From: an uncultured Luteimonas sp.
Lineage (GTDB): Bacteria; Pseudomonadota; Gammaproteobacteria; Xanthomonadales; Xanthomonadaceae
Assembly: GCA_934541015.1 (NCBI GenBank)
Contig: CAKTDC010000027.1
Span: forward strand, 1 to 45,486
DNA: 45,486 nt
Reading direction: 5' to 3'
Under the pieces are notes generated by a model. The model ran no database searches. It saw nothing but the letters and a program-made list of their open reading frames with translations, and was not told where the DNA came from. Within the stretch, counting starts at the first letter, position 1. Every line of letters starts with the position of its first letter. The position numbers were made by a program, and so were the translations under genes. Of this stretch, positions 26,367-35,196 are shown piece by piece.

Positions 26367-26545
26367 TCCAGCACGCCGTACTCGGCCAGCAATTCCTCCA
26401 CCGGCACCACACGCCCGGCCTTTACGTCAGCCAGGCCGCGCTCGATCGAGGCTCGCAGTTCCACCTGATAACGTACGTCGTCCCACGTCGCCTCCGACGA
26501 CAACTGGTCCGCGATCTGGTGCACCTGCTGGCTGAGCGTGGTCAT
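26363..26545 (-). CDS. Antitoxin of a ParE/RelE-type module
   Basis: 60 residues, [15 protein letters not shown] at the start and [19 protein letters not shown] then [17 protein letters not shown] at the end. The pattern of a weak N-terminal part, a D-V-x-Y-x-x-x-x-R-x-x-I-E-x-G-L-x-D-V-x-x-G-R-V segment and a C-terminal helix fits the short antitoxins paired with RelE/ParE toxins. Its stop overlaps the GTG start of the toxin by four bases. The frame is intact while the toxin is broken, the common order of decay. The start at 26545 has no clear Shine-Dalgarno sequence; a longer frame upstream looks like translation of non-coding DNA. Confidence 0.75.
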   Translation of the reverse strand: MTTLSQQVHQIADQLSSEATWDDVRYQVELRASIERGLADVKAGRVVPVEELLAEYGVLE

Positions 26546-26767
26546 GGCGGCAACCCGTGGGACATTGGCTGCATTCCAGTCCTCGGGACCGGAACTCCCA
26601 AGACAGAAGCGGAAGTCGGGAGTTCTGGCCCCTTCGCTCCACCACCATGGCGAAACGACGTCCTTGCGGTCATTCGACTCGTGCGGCACCGCGCTGGACT
26701 CCCCCGCAGGCGGGAAAGGGGATGCGATCGGCTAGAATCTCCGCGTTTGCCCCCCCGGAGCCCCCCC
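26546..26767. other. Spacer ahead of pyrH
   Basis: It separates the antitoxin (minus) from pyrH (plus). It holds a GC-rich palindromic block (CCCCCGCAGGCGGG, about 26701-26714), the pyrH -10 candidate and a GGAG at 26757-26760. Confidence 0.4.
26733..26738 (+). promoter_or_regulatory. Candidate -10 box of pyrH
   Basis: TAGAAT, in the same local context (CTAGAATxTCCGCG) as the rpsB promoter, 29 bases before the pyrH ATG. No clear -35 box is seen at normal spacing. Confidence 0.45.
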
Positions 26768-27490
26768 ATGTCGCAACTCGCCTACCGCCGCGTCCTGTTG
26801 AAGCTGTCCGGCGAGGCGCTGATGGGCGAGGAGGACTACGGGATCGATCCCAACGTGATCGGCCGGCTGGCGCTGGAGATCATGGAGGCGCAGCAGGCCG
26901 GGGCCGAGATCGGCGTGGTCATCGGCGGCGGCAACATCTTCCGCGGCGCCGGGCTCGCGGCGGCGGGCATGGACCGCGTCACCGGCGACCAGATGGGCAT
27001 GCTGGCCACGGTGATCAACGCGCTGGCCATGCAGGACGCGCTGGAGAAGCTCGACGGCAAGGTCAGGGTGATGAGCGCGATCAAGATCAACGACGTCTGC
27101 GAGGACTACATCCGCAGGCGCGCCATCCGCCACCTGGAGAAGGGCCGGATCGCGGTGTTCGCCGCCGGCACCGGCAACCCCTTCTTCACCACCGACTCCG
27201 GGGCCGCGCTGCGCGCGATCGAGATCGGCGCCGACCTGCTGCTCAAGGCGACCAAGGTCGACGGCGTCTACGACAGGGACCCGAAGAAGCACGCCGACGC
27301 GGTGCGTTTCGACACCCTGAGCTACGACGAGGTCATCGCCCGCAACCTGCAGGTGATGGACACCGCCGCGTTCGCGCTGTGCCGCGACAGCGACCTGCCG
27401 CTGCGCATCTTCGACATGTCCCAGCCGGGGGTGCTGCTGCGCATCCTCAAGGGTGAGCCGATCGGCACGCTGGTGCGCGGGCGGGGGTAA
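26768..27490 (+). CDS. pyrH: UMP kinase
   Basis: 240 residues of the bacterial amino-acid-kinase-type UMP kinase, which makes UDP from UMP. Motifs: [13 protein letters not shown] at the N-terminus, [65 protein letters not shown]. The length equals that of E. coli PyrH. The start at 26768 is fixed by GGAG at 26757-26760. It is separated from tsf by 1.4 kb of accessory DNA and from frr by 247 bases, where many proteobacteria have the four genes close together. Confidence 0.97.
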   Translation: MSQLAYRRVLLKLSGEALMGEEDYGIDPNVIGRLALEIMEAQQAGAEIGVVIGGGNIFRGAGLAAAGMDRVTGDQMGMLATVINALAMQDALEKLDGKVRVMSAIKINDVCEDYIRRRAIRHLEKGRIAVFAAGTGNPFFTTDSGAALRAIEIGADLLLKATKVDGVYDRDPKKHADAVRFDTLSYDEVIARNLQVMDTAAFALCRDSDLPLRIFDMSQPGVLLRILKGEPIGTLVRGRG

Positions 27491-27706
27491 ACGACGGGGC
27501 TGCGGGCACTGCCCCCCACTCCGGCCCTCCCCCGCTCCGCTGGCAGGGAACTGAACGCCGACGCAGCGCTTCGGACCGTACACCGGGCCAGGTCGATGCT
27601 CCGACGGGAGGAGGGAGAACTGAACGCCGGGGAGGCGCTTCGGACCCTGCCGCGCACGCATTCACGCCGGCCCGCCCGGCCCCGCGCCGCACCGCCTATA
27701 ATCCCG
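27491..27706. repeat. pyrH-frr spacer with duplicated 33-base unit
   Basis: Two imperfect copies of GGxRAACTGAACGCCG... GCGCTTCGGACC occur at 27545-27577 and 27614-27646, 69 bases apart, with most bases shared. A further C/G-rich palindromic block (CCCCCCACTCCGGCCCTCCC) is at about 27512-27535. No gene is seen. Confidence 0.65.
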
Positions 27707-27712
27707 CAGCTG
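27707..27712 (+). promoter_or_regulatory. Consensus -10 box ahead of frr
   Basis: A perfect TATAAT in very GC-rich surroundings, 26 bases before the frr ATG. The -35 region is poor. It could drive the long downstream cluster beginning with frr. Confidence 0.55.
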
Positions 27713-27737
27713 ACACCAGAAGACGCCGGAGCCCGCG

Positions 27738-28295
27738 ATGCTCAACGAGATCAAGAAAGACGCCCAGACCAGGATGGCCAAGAGCATCGAGGCGCTGCGC
27801 CACGCCCTTGTGAAGATCCGTACCGGGCGCGCCTCCGCCGCGCTGGTCGACCACCTCAAGGTCAACTACTACGGCTCCGACATGCCGCTCAACCAGGTGG
27901 CCAGCGTCGTCGTCAGCGACGCCCGCACCCTGACCATCACGCCCTGGGAAAAGCAGATGGTCGGTCCGGTGGAGAAGGCGATCCTGGCCTCCGATCTCGG
28001 CCTGACCCCGAACACCGCCGGCACCACCATCCGCCTGAACATGCCGGCCCTCACCGAAGAGCGGCGCCGGGATCTGACCAAGGTCGTCCACAGCGAAGGC
28101 GAGGACGCCAAGGTCGCCGTCCGCAACATCCGCCGCGACGCCAACCAGCAGGCCAAGGAGCTGCTCAAGGAGAAGCTGATCTCCGAGGACGACGAGCGCA
28201 AGGCCGAGGAAGAGATCCAGAAGATCACCGACAAGGCGATCAAGGACGTCGACGAGGTGGTCAAGGCCAAGGAAGTGGAGCTGATGGCGGTCTGA
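27738..28295 (+). CDS. frr: Ribosome recycling factor
   Basis: 185 residues, the exact length of E. coli RRF. It splits post-termination ribosomes together with EF-G. The sequence shows the long-helix pattern and the conserved [60 protein letters not shown] and RNIRRDAN segments. The start [16 protein letters not shown] is standard. It is the first gene of the dense envelope/replication cluster. Confidence 0.98.
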   Translation: MLNEIKKDAQTRMAKSIEALRHALVKIRTGRASAALVDHLKVNYYGSDMPLNQVASVVVSDARTLTITPWEKQMVGPVEKAILASDLGLTPNTAGTTIRLNMPALTEERRRDLTKVVHSEGEDAKVAVRNIRRDANQQAKELLKEKLISEDDERKAEEEIQKITDKAIKDVDEVVKAKEVELMAV

Positions 28296-28303
28296 CCAGG
28301 GCC

Positions 28304-28438
28304 GGGATCGGAAATTCGGGATTCGGGATTGGGATTGGCCACGAGCCAACGCGCGAAAGAGGCCATGCCATTGAGTGATCCAGTCGGTACGGGAGAGCCA
28401 GCCTTTTCCAATCCCGAATCCCGAATCCCGAATCCCGG
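28304..28438. repeat. ATTCGGGA-type palindromic element at the uppS start
   Basis: The left arm 28304-28338 (repeats of GGGATTC/GGGATTGG) is the inverse of the right arm 28408-28438 (CCAATCCCGAATCCCGAATC and onward). The element begins 9 bases after the frr stop and its right arm is inside the predicted uppS reading frame, where it encodes [11 protein letters not shown]. Related elements are at 32624, 37485 and 41214. Confidence 0.85.
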
Positions 28439-29180
28439 CAACGTGCCCCGCCACGTTGCCATCATCATGGACGGCAACGGCCGCTGGGCGGCGCGGCGGC
28501 GGCGGCCGCGGATGATCGGCCACCGCGCCGGCGCGCGCGCGGTCAACCTGTGCATCGATTTCTGCCTCGAACGCGGGGTCGAGGTGCTCACCCTGTTCGC
28601 ATTTTCCAGCGAGAACTGGGGGCGGCCGCCGGACGAGGTCGACGCCCTGATGAAGCTGTTCCTCAACGCCCTGGACCGGGAGGTCGAGGAGCTGCACCGG
28701 CGCGGCGTGCGCATCCGCTTCATCGGCGAGCGCGAGGCCTTCGCCGCGCCGATCCGCGCGCGCATGGCCCAGGCCGAAGCCGTGACCGCCGGCAATGCGC
28801 GGCTGGTGCTGTGCATCGCCGCCAGCTACGGCGGCCGCCAGGACATCGCCGCCGCCGCGCGCGCGCTGGCCGGGGAGGTGGCCGCCGGGCGCCTGCGCCC
28901 GCAGGACATCGACGAGGCCGCGGTCGGCGCCCGGGTCGCGCTCGCCGACCTGCCCGCGCCGGACCTGTTCATCCGCACCGGGGGCGACCTGCGCGTCAGC
29001 AACTTCCTGCTGTGGCAGCTGGCCTATACCGAGCTGTGGTTCACCCCGACGCTGTGGCCGGACCTGGACCGGAGCACGCTGGACCAGGCGCTGGCGGACT
29101 ATGCCGCGCGCGAGCGCCGCTTCGGCCTGACCGGCGACCAGATCTCCCTCCCGCCCATGGCCGGAGGCCGCCCCGGATGA
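28365..29180 (+). CDS. uppS: Undecaprenyl diphosphate synthase
   Basis: 271 residues from the ATG at 28365. UppS adds eight isoprene units to farnesyl diphosphate to make the C55 carrier for cell wall and O-antigen. Motifs: [15 protein letters not shown] (catalytic Asp, P-loop), [20 protein letters not shown], and [23 protein letters not shown] near the C-terminus. The first 26 residues come from the palindromic element ([11 protein letters not shown]) and have no counterpart in the family; a GTG at 28443, right after the element, would give a 245-residue protein of normal size. Neither start has a good Shine-Dalgarno sequence, so the true start is open. The stop overlaps cdsA (ATGA). Confidence 0.93.
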   Translation: MPLSDPVGTGEPAFSNPESRIPNPGNVPRHVAIIMDGNGRWAARRRRPRMIGHRAGARAVNLCIDFCLERGVEVLTLFAFSSENWGRPPDEVDALMKLFLNALDREVEELHRRGVRIRFIGEREAFAAPIRARMAQAEAVTAGNARLVLCIAASYGGRQDIAAAARALAGEVAAGRLRPQDIDEAAVGARVALADLPAPDLFIRTGGDLRVSNFLLWQLAYTELWFTPTLWPDLDRSTLDQALADYAARERRFGLTGDQISLPPMAGGRPG

Positions 29181-30040
29181 CCGGTATCCGCATTCTCACC
29201 GCGCTGCTGATGGCGCCGGCCGCGATCGCCGCGGTGCTGCTGCTGGACACGCCCTGGCTGGTGGCGATCTCGGCCGTGGTCTTCCTCGGCGCGCTGTGGG
29301 AATGGCTGCGCCTGGCCGGGCTGGACGACACCCTGCCCCGGGCCCTGCTGCTGCTGGCCAACCTGCTGCTGATGGTCACCCTGGTCTGGGCCTCGCGCAC
29401 CGACGCCGGCGGATCGCTGGTGCTGTTCAAGATCGGCGCCCTGATCGGGGTGCTGTGGTGGCTGCTGGCGGTGCTGTGGCTGCGGCGCCCGCGGCTGGGC
29501 ACCGGATCCACCGCGCTGGCCGGCGTGGGCAAGCTCGCGGCCGGCACGCTCGCCATCGTGCCGGCCTGGTGCGCGCTGGCGCTGGTGCACGCGGGCGATG
29601 CCGAGCCGGCCACCGTGCTGCCGGTGGCGCAGGGCCACGTCTGGCTGCTGCTGGCGCTGATGATCGTGTGGGCGACCGACACCGGCGCCTACTTCACCGG
29701 GCGCAGGTTCGGCAAGCGCAAGCTGGCGCCGGTGATCAGCCCGAACAAGACCCTGGAAGGCCTGGCCGGCGGCGTGCTCGCCGGCGTGCTGGTGGCGCTG
29801 CTGATGGCGCCACTGGCCGGCGCGACCACCGCGCAGCTGCCGCTGGTGGCGGTGCTGGCGCTGGTCACCGTGCTGTTCTCGGTGCTGGGCGACCTGGTCG
29901 AAAGCCTGCTCAAGCGCCAGGCCCACGCCAAGGACTCGGGCACCCTGATCCCCGGACACGGCGGCATCCTCGACCGCGTCGACAGCGTGCTCGCCGCGCT
30001 CCCGGTGTTCGCGGTGGGCAAGATCTGGCTGGGACTGTGA
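29177..30040 (+). CDS. cdsA: Phosphatidate cytidylyltransferase
   Basis: 287 residues, an inner-membrane enzyme making CDP-diacylglycerol from phosphatidate and CTP, the precursor of all phospholipids. About eight hydrophobic segments are visible ([48 protein letters not shown] and others). The C-terminal CDS signature [20 protein letters not shown] continues with [16 protein letters not shown]. Starts inside the uppS stop codon (ATGA) and its own stop overlaps dxr by one base, so the three are translationally coupled. Confidence 0.96.
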   Translation: MTGIRILTALLMAPAAIAAVLLLDTPWLVAISAVVFLGALWEWLRLAGLDDTLPRALLLLANLLLMVTLVWASRTDAGGSLVLFKIGALIGVLWWLLAVLWLRRPRLGTGSTALAGVGKLAAGTLAIVPAWCALALVHAGDAEPATVLPVAQGHVWLLLALMIVWATDTGAYFTGRRFGKRKLAPVISPNKTLEGLAGGVLAGVLVALLMAPLAGATTAQLPLVAVLALVTVLFSVLGDLVESLLKRQAHAKDSGTLIPGHGGILDRVDSVLAALPVFAVGKIWLGL

Positions 30041-31209
30041 TGCAGCGCGTCGCCATCCTCGGCGCCACCGGATCGATCGGGAGCTCGGCGCTGGACGTGA
30101 TCTCCCGCCACCCGCAGCGGATGCGCGCCAGCGTGCTCGCCGCCGGCAGCAACGTCGACGCCCTGCTCGCCCTGTGCCGCAGCCACCGCCCCGAACACGC
30201 GGTGATCGCCGACCAGCAGGGCTACGCGGCCCTGCGCGACGGCCTGCGCGACGCCGGCCTTTCGACCCGCGCCCACGCCGGCAACGCGGCGCTGGACACC
30301 CTCGCCGCGGGCGGGGACTGCGACACCGTGATCGCCGCCATCGTCGGCGCCGCCGGGCTGGATTCGACCCTGGCCGCGGCGCGGGCCGGCAAACGCCTGC
30401 TGCTGGCGAACAAGGAATCGCTGGTGCTGGCCGGCGAACTGCTGATCGCCGCCGCCGCCGCCGCCGGCACGGCCATCGTCCCGATCGACAGCGAGCACAA
30501 CGCCATCCACCAGTGCCTGGCCGCCACCCCGGCCGGCGAAGGCATCCGCCGGATCACCCTCACCGCCTCCGGCGGCCCGTTCCGCGGCCGCTCGCGCGCG
30601 CAGCTGGAGGCGGTCACTCCGGCCGAGGCCGTCGCCCACCCGAAATGGTCGATGGGGCCGAAGATCTCGGTGGACTCGGCCACGCTGATGAACAAGGGGC
30701 TGGAGCTGATCGAGGCCCACCACCTGTTCGCCCAGCCGGCGGACCGGCTGGAGGTGCTGGTCCACCCGCAGAGTCTGGTGCACTCGCTGGTCGAGTTCAT
30801 CGACGGCTCCACCCTCGCCCAGCTGGGCCTGCCGGACATGCGCACCGCGCTGGCGGTCGGGCTGGGCTGGCCGGAGCGGATCGAATCGGGGGTCGGCCTG
30901 CTCGACCTGCTGGCCCAGGGCCGGCTGGATTTCGAGGCCCCGGACCTCGATGCCTTTCCCTGCCTGCGCCTGGCCCGGGAGGCGCTGCAGGCCGGGGGAA
31001 CCGCCCCGGCGGTGCTCAACGCCGCCAACGAAGTCGCGGTTTCAGCATTTCTTCAGGGCAGGATCGGTTTCCTGTCCATCGCAGCGCTCGTGGAGCACGT
31101 CCTGGCAGCGCTCCCGGCTTCGGCCGCGGAGTCCCTGGAGGTGCTGCGCGCGTGCGACACACGGGCCCGCGAGCACGCGCTGCGGGCCATCGCCAACGGC
31201 AGGTTCTGA
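30040..31209 (+). CDS. dxr: 1-deoxy-D-xylulose 5-phosphate reductoisomerase
   Basis: 389 residues. Dxr turns DXP into 2-C-methyl-D-erythritol 4-phosphate using NADPH, the committed step of the non-mevalonate isoprenoid pathway that feeds UppS. Motifs: [18 protein letters not shown] (NADPH site), [18 protein letters not shown] [30 protein letters not shown] (metal and substrate), [10 protein letters not shown] and [20 protein letters not shown]. Length matches the family. The start is set by the TGATG overlap with cdsA. Confidence 0.97.
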   Translation: MQRVAILGATGSIGSSALDVISRHPQRMRASVLAAGSNVDALLALCRSHRPEHAVIADQQGYAALRDGLRDAGLSTRAHAGNAALDTLAAGGDCDTVIAAIVGAAGLDSTLAAARAGKRLLLANKESLVLAGELLIAAAAAAGTAIVPIDSEHNAIHQCLAATPAGEGIRRITLTASGGPFRGRSRAQLEAVTPAEAVAHPKWSMGPKISVDSATLMNKGLELIEAHHLFAQPADRLEVLVHPQSLVHSLVEFIDGSTLAQLGLPDMRTALAVGLGWPERIESGVGLLDLLAQGRLDFEAPDLDAFPCLRLAREALQAGGTAPAVLNAANEVAVSAFLQGRIGFLSIAALVEHVLAALPASAAESLEVLRACDTRAREHALRAIANGRF

Positions 31210-31218
31210 GCCAGAGAC

Positions 31219-32583
31219 ATGTCTGAATTCATCGGCTCCGTCTGGTGGTTGATCGTCAGCCTCGGCATTCTCGTCACCTTCCACGAGTTCGGGCACTACT
31301 GGGTCGCCCGCCGCAGCGGGGTCAAGGTGCTGCGCTTCTCGGTCGGCTTCGGCAGCGCGCTGTGGTCGCGCACCGCGAAGAACGGCACCGAGTACCGGAT
31401 CGCGATGATCCCGCTCGGCGGCTACGTGAAGATGCTCGACGAGCGCGAGGGCGACGTGCGCGCCGCCGACGCCGGGCAGGCCTTCAACCGGCAGCCGGTA
31501 TGGAAGCGGATCGCGATCGTCGCCGCCGGGCCGCTGGCCAACCTGCTGCTGTGCGTGGCCCTGCTGTGGACGATGTTCGTGGTCGGCCGCCCGAACTATT
31601 CGCCCACGCTGGGCAAGGTCGGGGCGATCGCCGCCGAGTCCGGCCTGCGCGCGGGCGACGTGGTCGCCTCGGTCGACGGCCACCCCACGCCCACCTGGAC
31701 CGAGCTGCAGATGGCCCTGCTGCCGTCGGCGCTGGACCGCGCCGACGTCGACCTGCAGGTCACCGACGCGGCCACCGGGGCGGGCCGCCAGGTCCGGCTG
31801 CGGCTGTCGCAGCTTCCCGAAGGCTTCGACCAGCGCCGGATCATCCCCATCATCGGCCTGGTCCCGCGCCACCTGCTGGTCCCGGCCGACGTTGGCCGGG
31901 TCATGCCCGACGGCGCGGCCTGGGGCGTCCTGGCCGAGGGCGACCGGATCACCGCCATCGACGGCCGGCCGGTGGCCAGCTTCGACGACGTCGCACCGCT
32001 GGTGCAGACCCTGGGCGAGCGCGGCGGCGACGCGATGATCGAGGTCGAGCGCGACGGCGAGCGCCTGGCCTTCCCGATCGAGCCCCGCCGCGCCACCGGC
32101 GAGGACGGCCAGACGCGCTGGCTGCTGGGGGTGGAGCGCCCGCGCGGCTTCGACCTGCCGCCGCAGGACGCCCTGCAGCGCTACGGCCCGGTGGCCGCCC
32201 TGCCGCGGGCCGTGGCCGAGGTCGGGCACCTGACCCGGCAGACCTTCGAGATGCTCAGCCGCGCCGTCAGCGGCCGCCTGGCGCTGGAAAACACCATCGC
32301 CGGCCCGGTGACCATCGGCCGGGCGGCCAACGCCTACGCCCAGCGCGGCCTGGCCTGGTACCTGAGCCTGCTTGCGCTGCTGTCGCTGAGCCTGGCGATC
32401 CTCAACCTGCTCCCGATCCCGCTCTTGGACGGGGGTCACCTGATGTATTACCTTATCGAGTTGGTCAAAGGCAGCCCGTTGAGCGAGCGTGCGATGGCGG
32501 CGGGCCAGTATGTCGGGCTGGTGCTGTTGGCCGGCCTGATGGGACTGGCGTTCTACAACGACATCCTGCTGCTGGTGCGCTGA
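31219..32583 (+). CDS. rseP: RIP zinc metalloprotease RseP
   Basis: 454 residues, the site-2 protease that cleaves anti-sigma factor RseA and signal peptides within the inner membrane during envelope stress. The HEFGH zinc motif (residues 22-26) lies in the first transmembrane segment, the third ligand is in LLDGG (Asp404), and two PDZ domains lie between (about 120-200 and 205-290; GLRAGDVVASVDGHPTP and GVLAEGDRITAIDGRPV). Length equals E. coli RseP. It starts 9 bases after dxr and stands directly before bamA, whose product handles the proteins whose misfolding triggers this protease. Confidence 0.97.
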   Translation: MSEFIGSVWWLIVSLGILVTFHEFGHYWVARRSGVKVLRFSVGFGSALWSRTAKNGTEYRIAMIPLGGYVKMLDEREGDVRAADAGQAFNRQPVWKRIAIVAAGPLANLLLCVALLWTMFVVGRPNYSPTLGKVGAIAAESGLRAGDVVASVDGHPTPTWTELQMALLPSALDRADVDLQVTDAATGAGRQVRLRLSQLPEGFDQRRIIPIIGLVPRHLLVPADVGRVMPDGAAWGVLAEGDRITAIDGRPVASFDDVAPLVQTLGERGGDAMIEVERDGERLAFPIEPRRATGEDGQTRWLLGVERPRGFDLPPQDALQRYGPVAALPRAVAEVGHLTRQTFEMLSRAVSGRLALENTIAGPVTIGRAANAYAQRGLAWYLSLLALLSLSLAILNLLPIPLLDGGHLMYYLIELVKGSPLSERAMAAGQYVGLVLLAGLMGLAFYNDILLLVR

Positions 32584-32623
32584 TGGCTGTTCCCGACCCT
32601 GCCCTCGCGCCACCGGCGACGGC

Positions 32624-32645
32624 CCAATCCCCAATCCGGAATCCA
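32624..32645. repeat. Half copy of the ATTCGGGA-type element before bamA
   Basis: CCAATCCCCAATCCGGAATCC, a single arm of the palindromic element, occupies most of the 5' side of the bamA start and ends 2 bases before the ATG. No partner arm is seen within 200 bases. Confidence 0.6.
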
Positions 32646-32647
32646 CG

Positions 32648-35170
32648 ATGACGCGATCCCCCGTCCGCCGACTGCTTGCCCTTGCCCTTGCCGCGTCGAT
32701 CGCCGGCCCGGTCCTGGGGCAGACCGCGGCGCAACCGCTGGCGCCGCCGTCGGCGAGCAATTTCACGGTCAGCGACATCCGCGTCGACGGACTCCAGCGC
32801 ATCGGCGCCGGCACGGTGTTCACCTACCTGCCGATCGAGCGCGGCGACAGCATCGACCAGGCCCGCATCGGCGAGGCCATGCGCCGCCTGTACGGCACCG
32901 GGTTCTTCGAGGACGTGCAGATCTCCCGCCAGGGCGACATCCTGGTGGTGACGGTCAGCGAGCGCCCGGCGATCAACAAGCTCACCCTGACCGGCAACAA
33001 GGACATCAAGACCGAGGACCTGACCAAGGGTCTGTCCGACATCGGCCTGGCCGAGGGCGAGACCTTCGACCGCCTCGCCCTCGACCGCGTGACCCAGGAG
33101 CTCACCCGCCAGTACAACAACCGCGGCAAGTACAACGTCGAGATCGTGCCCACGGTCTCGCGCCTGGACCGCAACCGCGTCGACGTGACCATCGACGTCA
33201 AGGAAGGCAAGGCCGCCAAGATCCGCCACATCAACATCGTCGGCAACGACAGCTACGAGCAGGACGACCTGGTCGACAGCTGGGAGTCGGCCGAGAGCAA
33301 CTGGCTGAGCTGGTACCGGCGCGACGACCAGTACTCCAAGGAGAAGATGCAGGGCGACCTGGAGAAGCTGCACAACTTCTACCTCGACCGCGGCCACATC
33401 GATTTCAGCATCGACAGCACGCAGGTCTCGATCAGCCCCGACAAGCGCGACATGTTCCTCGGCGCCGGCATCACCGAAGGCGACATCTACAAGGTGTCCT
33501 CGGTGGAGCTGACCGGCGACACCGTGCTGCCGAAGGAAGACGTCGAGACGATGGTGTTCGTGAAGGCCGAGCAGACCTTCTCGCGCGCGCTGCTGGAGCT
33601 GACCTCCGACGCGATCGTCGCGCGGCTGGGCAACATCGGCTACGCCTTCGCCCAGGTCAACCCGATCCCCGAGGTCAACCGCGCCGAGCGCACCGTGGCG
33701 ATCAAGCTGCACGTGGTTCCCGGTCCGCGCGTGAACGTGCGCCGCATCGTGTTCAAGGGCAACACCCGCACCTCCGACGAGGTGCTGCGCCGGGAGATGC
33801 GCCAGTTCGAGGGCGCCTGGTACTCGCAGGCGGCGATCGACCGCTCCAAGGTGCGCCTGCAGCGCCTGGGCTATTTCGAGTCGGGCAGCGTCAACGTCGA
33901 CACCCGCCCGGTGCCGGGCAGCAACGACCAGGTCGACGTCGAGTTCAGCGTCACCGAGACCACCTCGGGCAGCTTCATGTTCGGCCTGGGCTACTCGCAG
34001 TTGACCGGCATGACCACCTCGATCGAACTGTCGCAGAACAACTTCCTCGGCAGTGGCAACCGGGTCTCGATCGGCGCGCAGCGCAACGTCTACCTGCAGC
34101 GCTACTCGTTCTCGTTCATGAACCCCTACTTCACCGACGAGGGACTGCAGCTGGGCTACAACCTGTGGTGGCGCGAGTTCGACAACTCGGACTTCAACAC
34201 CGCGCAGTACTCCTCGACCAGCGCGGCGATGCAGACCATCCTCGGCATCCCGATCACCGAGCACGACAGCGTCTCGGCCCTGTTCGGCATCGACCGCAAC
34301 CAGATCTTCGCCTGGCGCGGCAGCACGCCCGAGTCCATCGTCGACTACATCGACGCGATGGGCACGCGCACCTTCCACGCCTGGCGCGGCGAACTGGCCT
34401 GGGCGCGCGATTCCCGCAACGACTTCTACCAGCCCACCGCCGGCACCCTGCAGCGGGTGTCGCTGGAGGCCACCCTGCCCGGTTCGACCGCCGAGTACTA
34501 CAAGGTCAACTACGAGTTCTCCAAGTACTGGCGCCTGAGCCGCGCGCTGGTGCTCAACACCCGCTTCGACATCGGCTACGGCGACAGCTACGGCAGCGAC
34601 CACGTGCGCAACGTCTGCTTCACAGCGCCGACGGTCATCGACAGCGACGGCGACGGCATCGACGACACCGTGGTGCCCGGGCCCGACCCCAGCGAGCCGT
34701 GCGACACCACCTCGCCCGACTACACCCGCACCATCACCGCCAGCGGCCTGCCGTTCTTCGAGAACTTCTACGCCGGCGGCGCGCGCTCGGTGCGCGGTTT
34801 CCGCGACAACACCCTGGGCCCGCGCGAGGCCGCATTCGGCAGCACCTACCTGCAGCCGATGGGCGGATCGGTGAAGACCGTCGGTTCGCTGGAGATGTTC
34901 TTCCCGACCCTGATCAAGTCGCCGGCCGCGCGCGTGTCGGCCTTCATCGACGTCGGTAACGTGTTCAGGGATGTCGACAGCTGGGAGGCCAAGGATCTGC
35001 GCGTCTCGGCCGGCATCGCGCTGATGTGGCGCGCGCCCGTGGGCCCGATCTCGATCAGCTACGCGTTCCCGATCGAGATGCAGAAGAACGTCTACGGCGG
35101 CGCCGGCGACCTGATCCGCGAAGGCGACGAGGTCGAGCGCCTGCAGTTCACCTTCGGCGGCGCGTTCTGA
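32648..35170 (+). CDS. bamA: Outer membrane protein assembly factor BamA
   Basis: 840 residues. BamA inserts beta-barrel proteins in the outer membrane. A signal peptide ends near VLGQT (about residue 27), five POTRA domains follow (first FTVSDIRVDGLQRIGAGTVF), then a 16-strand barrel starting near residue 440 and ending LQFTFGGAF with terminal Phe. The lid-loop motif SVRGFRDNTLGP is at 714-725. Just before it sits an insert with DSDGDGIDD (665-673), a calcium-binding-like loop flanked by two cysteines (657 and 685), not seen in E. coli BamA at this place. It begins 64 bases after rseP. The usual neighbour skp is absent and lpxD follows directly. Confidence 0.97.
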   Translation: MTRSPVRRLLALALAASIAGPVLGQTAAQPLAPPSASNFTVSDIRVDGLQRIGAGTVFTYLPIERGDSIDQARIGEAMRRLYGTGFFEDVQISRQGDILVVTVSERPAINKLTLTGNKDIKTEDLTKGLSDIGLAEGETFDRLALDRVTQELTRQYNNRGKYNVEIVPTVSRLDRNRVDVTIDVKEGKAAKIRHINIVGNDSYEQDDLVDSWESAESNWLSWYRRDDQYSKEKMQGDLEKLHNFYLDRGHIDFSIDSTQVSISPDKRDMFLGAGITEGDIYKVSSVELTGDTVLPKEDVETMVFVKAEQTFSRALLELTSDAIVARLGNIGYAFAQVNPIPEVNRAERTVAIKLHVVPGPRVNVRRIVFKGNTRTSDEVLRREMRQFEGAWYSQAAIDRSKVRLQRLGYFESGSVNVDTRPVPGSNDQVDVEFSVTETTSGSFMFGLGYSQLTGMTTSIELSQNNFLGSGNRVSIGAQRNVYLQRYSFSFMNPYFTDEGLQLGYNLWWREFDNSDFNTAQYSSTSAAMQTILGIPITEHDSVSALFGIDRNQIFAWRGSTPESIVDYIDAMGTRTFHAWRGELAWARDSRNDFYQPTAGTLQRVSLEATLPGSTAEYYKVNYEFSKYWRLSRALVLNTRFDIGYGDSYGSDHVRNVCFTAPTVIDSDGDGIDDTVVPGPDPSEPCDTTSPDYTRTITASGLPFFENFYAGGARSVRGFRDNTLGPREAAFGSTYLQPMGGSVKTVGSLEMFFPTLIKSPAARVSAFIDVGNVFRDVDSWEAKDLRVSAGIALMWRAPVGPISISYAFPIEMQKNVYGGAGDLIREGDEVERLQFTFGGAF

Positions 35171-35196
35171 CCGGGCCGGGCGGGCACGCGCAGCGC

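Noticed and set aside
28304..28438. ATTCGGGA repeats as CRISPR or replication iterons
   Set aside because: Units are contiguous with no unique spacers, arranged as inverted arms, and recur in unrelated genes; no cas or rep gene is near.
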